From positions 1 to 20,986 of the forward strand of contig DAINBU010000092.1 of assembly GCA_036732755.1 (NCBI GenBank): a DNA stretch of 20,986 bases, read 5' to 3'. Made by a program: the position numbers and the translations under genes. Below are positions 13,904-19,882 of the stretch, in pieces. Position 1 is the first letter of the stretch. Each line of letters opens with the position of its first letter. Source of the DNA: DASRRB01 sp036732755 (lineage in GTDB: Bacteria; Planctomycetota; B15-G4; SIAN01). The notes under the pieces were generated by a model, which worked only from the letters and a program-made list of their open reading frames with translations, did no database searches and had not been told where the DNA came from.

Positions 13904-14821
13904 GGCGCGCAACTGATCGACGGGAAGTCGCTGGCGGCGGGCATCCTGGAACGCGTGAGAGTGCAGCGCGCCGAGCTCGGCGCGCGGCCGTTGCGGCTCA
14001 AGTCGGTCTACGTCGGCGACGACGCCGCCTCCGCCGTCTACATCCGCAACCAGCGGCGCGCCTGCGAGCGCATGGACATCCGCTTCGACCTCGAGCACCT
14101 GCCCGCGGCGACGACCGAGGGCGACCTCGTCGCCCGCCTGCAGCAGCTGAACGGCGACGACTCGGTCACCGGGATCATCCTGCAGCGGCCGCTCCCGCCC
14201 CACATCCGCCAGATGCGCGTGCAGGCGAAGATCCATCCCGACAAGGACGTCGAGGGGCTGAACCCCGCCAACATCGGCTCGATCGTCTACGGCATGCCGA
14301 AGCTCGTGCCGTGCACCGCGCTCGCCGCGATCCGCTGCCTGCGCGCGACCGGGCGCCCGCTGCGCGGCGCCGACACGGTGATGATCGGCCACAGCGAGGT
14401 GGTCGGGAAGCCGATCGCCTTCATGATGCTGAACGAGTTCGCGACCTGCACGATCTGCCACGTCGCCACGCAGGACCTAGCCGCCAAGACGCGCCACGCC
14501 GACGTCGTCTTCACCGCGGTCGGGCGGCCCGGCCTCGTCACCGGCGCGATGCTCAAGCCCGGCTGCGTCGTGATCGACATCGGCATCCGGCAGGTGCCGC
14601 AGCTCGACGAGCACGGCCGCCCGCTGCTCGCGCCCGACGGCTCGCCGCTGCAGAAGGTCGTGGGCGACGCCGAGCTCGAGTCGGTGCGCGACGTGGCCGG
14701 CTGGCTCACGCCGGTCCCCGACGGCGTCGGCCCGGTGACGGTCGCGATGCTGGTGCACAACACCGTCGTCGCCGCCCGCCTTCAGGCGGGCCTCTCCCCC
14801 GACTCGGGCTTCGCCGACTGA
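13901..14821 (+). CDS. folD: FolD-like methylenetetrahydrofolate dehydrogenase/cyclohydrolase with substituted active site
   Basis: This 306-residue cytoplasmic enzyme belongs to the FolD family, which oxidises 5,10-methylene-THF and hydrolyses methenyl-THF to 10-formyl-THF. Family landmarks are AQLIDGKSLA, GIILQRPLP (91-99), IHPDKDVEGLNPANIG, PCTALAAI, the Rossmann segment GHSEVVGKP (163-171), ADVVFTAVGRPG, CVVIDIGI and LTPVPDGVGPVTVAML. Aligned without gaps to E. coli FolD (recalled), the offset is three residues. The catalytic Lys54 position is Gln51 (YIRNQRR), Gln98 is kept as Gln95, and Asp121 is Glu118 (KDVEG). The usual VPGGVGP is VPDGVGP. Fold and cofactor domain look intact, so a dehydrogenase without cyclohydrolase activity, or altered substrate use, is plausible. 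Length is slightly above the usual 280-300. Confidence 0.88.
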   Translation: MGAQLIDGKSLAAGILERVRVQRAELGARPLRLKSVYVGDDAASAVYIRNQRRACERMDIRFDLEHLPAATTEGDLVARLQQLNGDDSVTGIILQRPLPPHIRQMRVQAKIHPDKDVEGLNPANIGSIVYGMPKLVPCTALAAIRCLRATGRPLRGADTVMIGHSEVVGKPIAFMMLNEFATCTICHVATQDLAAKTRHADVVFTAVGRPGLVTGAMLKPGCVVIDIGIRQVPQLDEHGRPLLAPDGSPLQKVVGDAELESVRDVAGWLTPVPDGVGPVTVAMLVHNTVVAARLQAGLSPDSGFAD

Positions 14822-14849
14822 GGCTCCGCCGACGGACGGGGCGGTCGTG

Positions 14850-15863
14850 CTACTTGTCGCGTTCCAGGACGAACTCCCCCATCGCCCGCAACGTCGTGCG
14901 CGAGGGCGAGGGAAGCAGCGCTTCGAGCTGCGCGAGGCCGTCGCGCACGAACTCCTCGGCGGTGGCGCGCGCGCTCGCGACGTCGAGCGTGAAGTCGACG
15001 CTGGCGGCGAGTGCGGCGCGCGGGTCGGTCACCGATGCGTCCCCGAGGAGCGCACGCACCTCCGCCGCCTTCTCCGGGCCGACGCGCGCCAGCAGCCGGA
15101 TCAGCGGCAGCGTCATCTTGCGCTCGGAGAGGTCGGTGCCGAGCGACTTGCCGACGCGCCGCTCGTCGCCGGCGAGGTCGAGGCAGTCGTCGACGATCTG
15201 GAAGGCGATGCTGAGTAGGCGGCCGTACTCGTCGAGCGCTGCGACGCGCTGCGCGCTCGCGCTGGCGTAGTGGCCGCCCAGCCGCGCGCTCGCCTGGTAG
15301 AGCGCGGCGGTCTTGTCCTCGATGATCCGGAAGTACTCCTCGACCGGCAGGTCGAAGCGGCCGCGGTTGCAGTTCTGGTCGATCTCGCCGGTGCAGAGGC
15401 GGCGCGTGGTCTTGGCGAGGTCGAGCGAGGCGGTGCGGTCGGCCAGCGCGTTGGCGAGCGAGAACGCCTCGGCGTAGATGAAGTCGCCGAGCAGGATCGG
15501 CACCTCGTTGCCGTGCAGCGCGTTGACGCTCGGGACGTTGCGCCGCGTCGTGGCGTGGTCGAGCACGTCGTCGTGCAGCAGCGTCGCGGTGTGGATCATC
15601 TCGACCACCGCGCCGATCGTGACGTGCGCGTCGGTCACCTCGCCCGAGGCGCGGCCCGCCAGCAGCACGAGCGCCGGCCGGAGCTGCTTGCCGCGGAAGA
15701 GCGACGCGTGCTCGACCAGCTTCTGCACGTGCGGCGAGTCGGCGTGGAGAGCCCGCGCATAGAGCTCGTCGACGCGCTGCAGCTCGGCCTGGACCGGCTC
15801 GAGCAGGGTCTTCGCGTCGGGCCGCGGCGCCTTGGCCACGCCTGTCTTCGCCACCGAGCTCAT
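14850..15863 (-). CDS. Long-chain (E)-prenyl diphosphate synthase
   Basis: This 337-residue all-helical enzyme condenses isopentenyl diphosphate onto allylic diphosphates to make the polyprenyl tail of quinones. Both aspartate-rich motifs are intact: LLHDDVLDHA (first DDxxD, 98-102) and FQIVDDCLDLAGD (second, 225-229). GKQLRPALVLLAG (58-70) and GKSLGTDLSERKMTLPLI (238-255) are also typical. The residue five before the first aspartate motif is a small alanine (IHTATLLHDD), which in this family goes with long products (octaprenyl-type) rather than farnesyl or geranylgeranyl; chain length is inferred. ATG 15863 overlaps the mobA stop as ATGA, with GGAG six bases upstream. It is last in the minus-strand series and convergent with folD. 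Confidence 0.92.
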   Translation of the reverse strand: MSSVAKTGVAKAPRPDAKTLLEPVQAELQRVDELYARALHADSPHVQKLVEHASLFRGKQLRPALVLLAGRASGEVTDAHVTIGAVVEMIHTATLLHDDVLDHATTRRNVPSVNALHGNEVPILLGDFIYAEAFSLANALADRTASLDLAKTTRRLCTGEIDQNCNRGRFDLPVEEYFRIIEDKTAALYQASARLGGHYASASAQRVAALDEYGRLLSIAFQIVDDCLDLAGDERRVGKSLGTDLSERKMTLPLIRLLARVGPEKAAEVRALLGDASVTDPRAALAASVDFTLDVASARATAEEFVRDGLAQLEALLPSPSRTTLRAMGEFVLERDK

Positions 15864-16447
15864 GCCTCGCTCCGTCCGGCCGCGACCGACGCGAGCTCGG
15901 CGCGGGTGTTCACGTTCGAGAAGCGGCGGTCGCCGCCGTCGAAGTCGACGCAGGCGGCCCGGGCGCGCGCCAGCGCCGCGTGCACCGCATCGCTCTCGCC
16001 GGCCGGCTCCGCGGCGAAGCGCGCCGCCGCGGGCGCGCTCCAGACGGCGACCAGCGGCTCGAGGCGGCCGCCGCGCCGCGCGCAGGCGACGCCGTCGGCT
16101 CCCGCCGCCGCCGCGAGCGGCGCGTAGAGCGCGGGCTCGAGCTCCGGCGCGTCGCACGGCGCCGTGAAGCAGCGCGCGCCCGGCAGCGCCGCGAAGGCGG
16201 CGCGCAGCGCCTGCGCCGGGCCGGCGCCGGGCGCCGGGTCGGCGACCTGCAGGACGTCGGCAGGAAGGCCAACGAGCGGGGCGGCGCGCACCAGCACGCG
16301 TCGCGCGGCGAGCGGCGCGAGGCGGCGCAGCGCGCGCAGCGCCAGCGTCTCGCCGTCGAGCTCCGCGAGCGCCTTGTCGCCGCCGAAGCGGCTCGAGCGG
16401 CCGCCCGCCAGGACGACCAGCGCGTCGGCGGCGGCGGCTCCGCTCAA
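15860..16447 (-). CDS. mobA: Molybdenum cofactor guanylyltransferase MobA-like nucleotidyltransferase
   Basis: This 195-residue protein is a MobA-type nucleotidyltransferase, which transfers GMP from GTP to molybdopterin to make the bis-MGD cofactor precursor. The nucleotide-binding signature is present: VVLAGGRSSRFGGDKALAELDG. Further on are APCDAPELEP (the metal-binding Asp region), RLEPLVAVW and the C-terminal NVNTRAEL, all typical. The protein is very Ala/Arg-rich. The proposed start is TTG 16447, whose last bases overlap the tatA TGA (TTGA), implying translational coupling; no better start is seen before the signature. It also overlaps the prenyl synthase by four bases. CTP- or UTP-using relatives share the N-terminal motif, so the exact substrate is likely but not certain. 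Confidence 0.85.
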   Translation of the reverse strand: MSGAAAADALVVLAGGRSSRFGGDKALAELDGETLALRALRRLAPLAARRVLVRAAPLVGLPADVLQVADPAPGAGPAQALRAAFAALPGARCFTAPCDAPELEPALYAPLAAAAGADGVACARRGGRLEPLVAVWSAPAAARFAAEPAGESDAVHAALARARAACVDFDGGDRRFSNVNTRAELASVAAGRSEA

Positions 16448-16635
16448 GGGAGCTTCCCGCGCTTGGCATCGTCGTCGTCGCGGCCCTCCTCGAGGCCCTT
16501 CTTGAAGCTGCTCACGCCCTTGCCGAGGTTGCGCATGACGCCGGGGATGCGCGAGCCGAAGATCAGCAGGACGATCACGAGGATGACGAGGAGCTCGCCG
16601 AGGCTCGGCATGCCGAAAAGGGGAGTCAAGATCAC
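16444..16635 (-). CDS. tatA: Twin-arginine translocase subunit TatA/E
   Basis: This 63-residue protein has TatA architecture. There is a single N-terminal membrane helix (LGELLVILVIVLLIFG), the FGSRIPG hinge, an amphipathic helix (VMRNLGKGVSSFKKGLEEG) and an acidic/basic tail. TatA forms the pore for folded proteins such as molybdoenzymes. The preferred start is GTG 16635, with GGAG (complement of 16641-16644) five bases upstream. The TTG at 16686 would add a polyarginine stretch, and ATG 16611 lacks a ribosome-binding site. tatB and tatC are not in the window. It precedes mobA with a four-base overlap, which fits because many bis-MGD enzymes are Tat substrates. Confidence 0.9.
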   Translation of the reverse strand: MILTPLFGMPSLGELLVILVIVLLIFGSRIPGVMRNLGKGVSSFKKGLEEGRDDDDAKRGKLP

Positions 16636-16701
16636 CTCGTCTCCGATCGTCGCCCGTCGCGGGCGACTCCGCGCGACGCGCCGCAAGACGACCGGCGCGG
16701 G

Positions 16702-16707
16702 AGTATA
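16702..16707 (-). promoter_or_regulatory. Possible -10 box (TATACT) upstream of tatA
   Basis: On the minus strand TATACT lies between the sucD stop and the tatA start, about 65 bases before the GTG. It stands out as AT-rich in a GC-rich context. No good -35 is found; the expected position is filled with C and G. It could mark an internal promoter separating the tatA-mobA-prenyl synthase group from the TCA genes. Confidence 0.3.
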
Positions 16708-16708
16708 T

Positions 16709-16729
16709 CCCCGGGCGCTCTCCCCGGGG
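16709..16729. repeat. CCCCGGG/CCCGGGG hairpin after sucD
   Basis: CCCCGGG (16709-16715) and CCCGGGG (16723-16729) pair as a 7-bp all-GC stem with a 7-base loop. Read on the minus strand it begins two bases after the sucD stop (16734-16732). It is followed by GATATACTC rather than a T-run, so termination is possible but not of the standard form. Confidence 0.5.
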
Positions 16730-16731
16730 GC

Positions 16732-17622
16732 TCAGCGCCGCTCGGCCAGGAGCTCCTTCATCGTCGCGCCGAGCAGTGCGGGGTTGGGCGCGATGCGGAC
16801 GCCGGCCGCCTCCAGCGCCTTCAGCTTCTCGTCGGCCGTCCCCTTGCCGCCCGCGATGATCGCGCCCGCGTGGCCCATCCGCTTGCCCGGCGGCGCCGAG
16901 CGGCCGGCGATGAAGCCGACGACCGGCTTGGTCATGCGCTCGCGGATGAAGCGGGCCGCGTCCTCCTCGGCCGAGCCGCCGATCTCCCCGATCATCACGA
17001 CCGCGAGCGTGTCGGGGTCGTCCTGGAAGAGCGCGAGCGCGTCGACGAAGTTCGTGCCGGGCAGCGGGTCGCCGCCGATCCCGATGCAGGTCGACTGGCC
17101 GAGCCCGAGCTGCGTGAGCTGCCAGACCGCCTCGTAGGTGAGCGTGCCGCTGCGCGAGACGACGCCGACGTTGCCGCGCTTGTGGATGTAGCCCGGCATG
17201 ATCCCGATCTTGCAGCCGGTGCCGCCCTCCCCCGGCGTGATGATGCCGGGGCAGTTGGGTCCGATGAGGCGCGTCGTGCTGTGCGCGAGGACGGCGTGGA
17301 CGCGCGCCATGTCGAGGACCGGGATCCCCTCGGTGATGCAGCAGACCAGCCCGATCCTGGCGTCGATGGCTTCCAGGATCGCGTCGGCCGCGAAGGCGGC
17401 GGGCACGTAGATCACGCTCGCGTCGGCGCCCGTCTCCTTCGCCGCCTGCGCGACCGAGTCGAACACCGGGATGCCGTCGATGGTCGTCCCGCCCTTGCCG
17501 GGCGTCACGCCGCCGACCATGCGCGTGCCGTACTCGACGGCCTTCTGCGTGTGGAAGCGGCCGGCCTCGCCGGTGATCCCCTGGCAGATGACCCGCGTCG
17601 CCTTGCCGACGAGGACGCTCAT
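16732..17622 (-). CDS. sucD: Succinyl-CoA ligase (ADP/GDP-forming) alpha subunit
   Basis: This 296-residue subunit binds CoA and carries the phosphohistidine in succinyl-CoA synthetase, the TCA step that makes ATP or GTP from succinyl-CoA. Visible motifs are ICQGITGEAGRFHTQKA (CoA domain), GGVTPGKGGTT, VPAAFAADAILEAI, IGPNCPGIITPGE (Cys124) and GIGGDPLPGTNFVDAL. The active-site loop RMGHAGAIIAGGKGT has His251 as the phosphorylated residue. Length is normal. ATG 17622 overlaps the sucC stop as ATGA, and GGAGGGAAG upstream is a strong ribosome-binding site, so the two subunits should be made in equal amounts. A stable hairpin follows the stop. Confidence 0.97.
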   Translation of the reverse strand: MSVLVGKATRVICQGITGEAGRFHTQKAVEYGTRMVGGVTPGKGGTTIDGIPVFDSVAQAAKETGADASVIYVPAAFAADAILEAIDARIGLVCCITEGIPVLDMARVHAVLAHSTTRLIGPNCPGIITPGEGGTGCKIGIMPGYIHKRGNVGVVSRSGTLTYEAVWQLTQLGLGQSTCIGIGGDPLPGTNFVDALALFQDDPDTLAVVMIGEIGGSAEEDAARFIRERMTKPVVGFIAGRSAPPGKRMGHAGAIIAGGKGTADEKLKALEAAGVRIAPNPALLGATMKELLAERR

Positions 17623-18794
17623 CGCTTCCCTCCGCCCTTGGAGAGCGCGACGACCTGCGTCGCGGCCTCGTCGATCGTCTTCGCGGTGACGATCTTCATG
17701 CCGCTCTCGTCCAGCATCTTGCGGCCGAGCTCGACGTTGGTGCCCTCGAGCCGCACGACCAGCGGCACGGCGAGGTGGACCTCCTGCGCCGCGGCCAGGA
17801 TCCCGCCCGCGATCACGTCGCACTTGGCGATGCCGCCGAAGATGTTCACGAGGACCGCGCGCACCTTCGAGTCGCCGAGGATCAGCTTGAAGGCGGCGGA
17901 GACCTGCTCCTTGGTGGCGCCGCCGCCGACGTCGAGGAAGTTGGCCGGGAAGCCGCCGGCGAGCTTGATCGCGTCCATGGTGGCCATCGCCAGCCCGGCG
18001 CCGTTCACCATGCAGCCGACGTCTCCGTCGAGCGAGACCCAGGAGAGGCCGTGCTCGCTCGCGGCGAGCTCGCGCGGGTCCTCCTCGTCCTTGTCGCGCC
18101 ACGCGGCGACGTCCTTGTGGCGCCAGAGCGCGTTGCCGTCGAAGGCGACCTTGGCGTCGAGCGCGACCATGCCGCCCGACTTCAGCACCACCAGGGGATT
18201 GATCTCGACCATCGAGGCGTCGGACTCGACGAAGGCGCGGCAGGCGTTCTGGAGCAGCGGGACGGCCGCCTTGAAGGCGTCGCCGCGGAGCTCGAGCTGG
18301 AGCGCGAGTCGGCGCGCCTGGTAGCCGCAAAGCCCGAGCAGCGGGTCGAACCACTCGCGCAGGATCTTGTCGGGCGAGCGCGCCGCCACTTCCTCGATCT
18401 CGACGCCGCCCTCCGCGCTCGCCATCACGACGGGCCTGCGCGCGGAACGGTCGAGCACGACGCCGAGGTAGAGCTCGCGCCCGATGTCGCACCCCTCCTC
18501 GACCCAGACCTTGCGCACCTTGGCGCCGGCCGGCCCGGTCTGATGGGTGACGAGCGGCTTCGCGAACATGCCGGCCGCCGCGCTCTTCGCCTCGGCCGCC
18601 GACTTCACGAGCTTCACGCCGCCCGCCTTGCCGCGGCCGCCGGCGTGCACCTGCGCCTTGACGACGGCGACCTTCGACCCCAGCTCCTCGAACGCCTTCG
18701 CCGCGCCGTCGGCGTCGTGCGCGAGCCGGCCGCGCAGCACGGGCACGCCGTACTTGCTGAGCAGCTCCTTCGCCTGGTACTCGTGGATCTTCAC
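17619..18794 (-). CDS. sucC: Succinyl-CoA ligase (ADP/GDP-forming) beta subunit
   Basis: This 391-residue subunit holds the nucleotide and succinate sites of succinyl-CoA synthetase. The N-terminal ATP-grasp part shows MKIHEYQAKELLSKYGVP, KAQVHAGGRGKAGGVKL and VEEGCDIGRELYLGVVLDR. The middle has SMVEINPLVV and LDAKVAFDGNALWRH. The C-terminal ligase domain shows LDGDVGCMVNGAGLAMATMD, FLDVGGGATKEQV, VNIFGGIAKCDVIA and VRLEGTNVELG. Length is normal. The start is GTG 18794 with GAGGGG five bases upstream. It is followed by sucD with a four-base overlap and lies 87 bases after mdh on the same strand. ATP versus GTP preference cannot be told from the visible residues with confidence. Confidence 0.97.
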   Translation of the reverse strand: MKIHEYQAKELLSKYGVPVLRGRLAHDADGAAKAFEELGSKVAVVKAQVHAGGRGKAGGVKLVKSAAEAKSAAAGMFAKPLVTHQTGPAGAKVRKVWVEEGCDIGRELYLGVVLDRSARRPVVMASAEGGVEIEEVAARSPDKILREWFDPLLGLCGYQARRLALQLELRGDAFKAAVPLLQNACRAFVESDASMVEINPLVVLKSGGMVALDAKVAFDGNALWRHKDVAAWRDKDEEDPRELAASEHGLSWVSLDGDVGCMVNGAGLAMATMDAIKLAGGFPANFLDVGGGATKEQVSAAFKLILGDSKVRAVLVNIFGGIAKCDVIAGGILAAAQEVHLAVPLVVRLEGTNVELGRKMLDESGMKIVTAKTIDEAATQVVALSKGGGKR

Positions 18795-18825
18795 GGGTTC
18801 CCCTCGTGAGGACGCGCGCGGTCCG

Positions 18826-18840
18826 CGGCGGGAGCCGCCG
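18826..18840. repeat. CGGCGG-GAG-CCGCCG hairpin between mdh and sucC
   Basis: CGGCGG (18826-18831) and CCGCCG (18835-18840) form a perfect 6-bp stem with a 3-base loop in the 87-base gap between mdh and sucC. It lies about 41 bases after the mdh stop and 31 bases before the sucC start. There is no T-run on either side. It may be an mRNA processing or stability element. Confidence 0.4.
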
Positions 18841-18881
18841 GTCGGCGCGCGGCCGGGATCACGCGCTGCGGCGCACCGGCG

Positions 18882-19820
18882 TCAGCTCAAGAGCCCCATC
18901 TGCTTCAGCAGCGCGAGGTCCTTGCGGATGGCGTCGGCCGAGTTCGCGAGCGACTTCGTGTCGGCGTCGGAGAGCTTGAGCTCGACGACCTTCTCGACGC
19001 CCTTCCCCCCCAGCACACACGGCACGCCGAGGTAGATGTCCTTCTGGCCGTACTGGCCGGTGAGCCAGGCGGCGCACGGCAGCAGGCGGCGCTCGTCGCG
19101 CAGGATCGAGCGCGCCATCTCGACCACCGACGCCGCGGGCGCGTAGTAGGCCGAGCCGGTCTTGAGCAGGTTGACGATCTCCGCGCCGCCGTTGCGCGTG
19201 CGCGTGACGAGGCGGTCGATCGTCTCCTTGGGGAGGAGCTCCTCGATCGAGATGCCCGAGACGGTCGAGTACCTCGGGAGCGGCACCATCGAGTCGCCGT
19301 GGCCGCCGAGCACCATGGCGTGCACGCACTCGAAGCTGACGTTCAGCTCCATCGCGATGAAGGCGCGGAAGCGCGCCGAGTCGAGCACGCCGGCCATGCC
19401 GATCACGCGCTCCGGCGGGAAGTCGAGGCGCGCGCGCGCCTGGTACACCATGGTGTCGAGCGGATTCGTGACGACCAGCACGATCGCCTTGGGCGAGCCG
19501 GCGCGCACGTAGTCGGCGACCGCGTTGACGATCTTGCCGTTCACGCCGAGCAGGTCGCTGCGGTCCATGCCCGGCTTGCGCGGCACGCCGGCGGTCACGA
19601 TCACGAGGTCGGAGCCGGCGGTGTCCTTGGGCTCGTTCGTGCCCTGCACGCGGCAGGAGTAGCCGCGCACCGGGCCCGACTGCATCAGGTCGAGTGCGAT
19701 CCCCTGCGGCTTGCCCTCGATGACGTCGATCAGGCAGACGTCGGCGAGGCCGTCCTCGACGATGCGCTGCGCCGTCGTCATCCCGACGAAGCCCGAACCG
19801 ACCACGGTGACCTTCGCCAT
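18882..19820 (-). CDS. mdh: NAD-dependent malate dehydrogenase (LDH-like type)
   Basis: This 312-residue Rossmann enzyme interconverts malate and oxaloacetate. The N-terminus is the dinucleotide fold VTVVGSGFVGMTTAQ. Asp32 in CLIDVIEG ends the second strand and favours NAD over NADP. The active-site loop is AGVPRKPGMDRSDLL; Arg81 at the specificity position marks malate, where lactate dehydrogenases have Gln. Other landmarks are VTNPLDTM, GVLDSARFRAFIA (Asp147, Arg150) and the catalytic His174 in GGHGDSMVPLPRYSTV. Length fits the LDH-like MDH group rather than the E. coli type. ATG 19820 is chosen because it starts directly at the Rossmann strand. It is preceded by icd (62-base gap) and followed by sucCD. 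Confidence 0.96.
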   Translation of the reverse strand: MAKVTVVGSGFVGMTTAQRIVEDGLADVCLIDVIEGKPQGIALDLMQSGPVRGYSCRVQGTNEPKDTAGSDLVIVTAGVPRKPGMDRSDLLGVNGKIVNAVADYVRAGSPKAIVLVVTNPLDTMVYQARARLDFPPERVIGMAGVLDSARFRAFIAMELNVSFECVHAMVLGGHGDSMVPLPRYSTVSGISIEELLPKETIDRLVTRTRNGGAEIVNLLKTGSAYYAPAASVVEMARSILRDERRLLPCAAWLTGQYGQKDIYLGVPCVLGGKGVEKVVELKLSDADTKSLANSADAIRKDLALLKQMGLLS

Positions 19821-19862
19821 GTCTCTCGCCCCGTCCTTTCCGCCCTGTTCCGCGCGCTCCCA

Positions 19863-19879
19863 CGCGTCGATTCGACGCG
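19863..19879. repeat. CGCGTCGA-T-TCGACGCG inverted repeat after icd
   Basis: Arms CGCGTCGA (19863-19870) and TCGACGCG (19872-19879) are perfect complements around a single base. On the minus strand the element starts three bases after the icd stop (19885-19883). As RNA it folds with a 6-bp stem and 5-base loop. No T-run follows, so it resembles an intercistronic stabiliser more than a terminator. Confidence 0.6.
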
Positions 19880-19882
19880 GCA

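Noticed and set aside
14822..14849. Possible terminator between folD and the prenyl synthase (CCGCC/GGCGG)
   Set aside because: Only five base pairs, a nine-base loop and no T-run; expected by chance at this GC content.
16636..16686. Longer tatA starting at TTG 16686
   Set aside because: It adds an Arg-rich stretch before the membrane helix, unlike TatA proteins, and has no ribosome-binding site.
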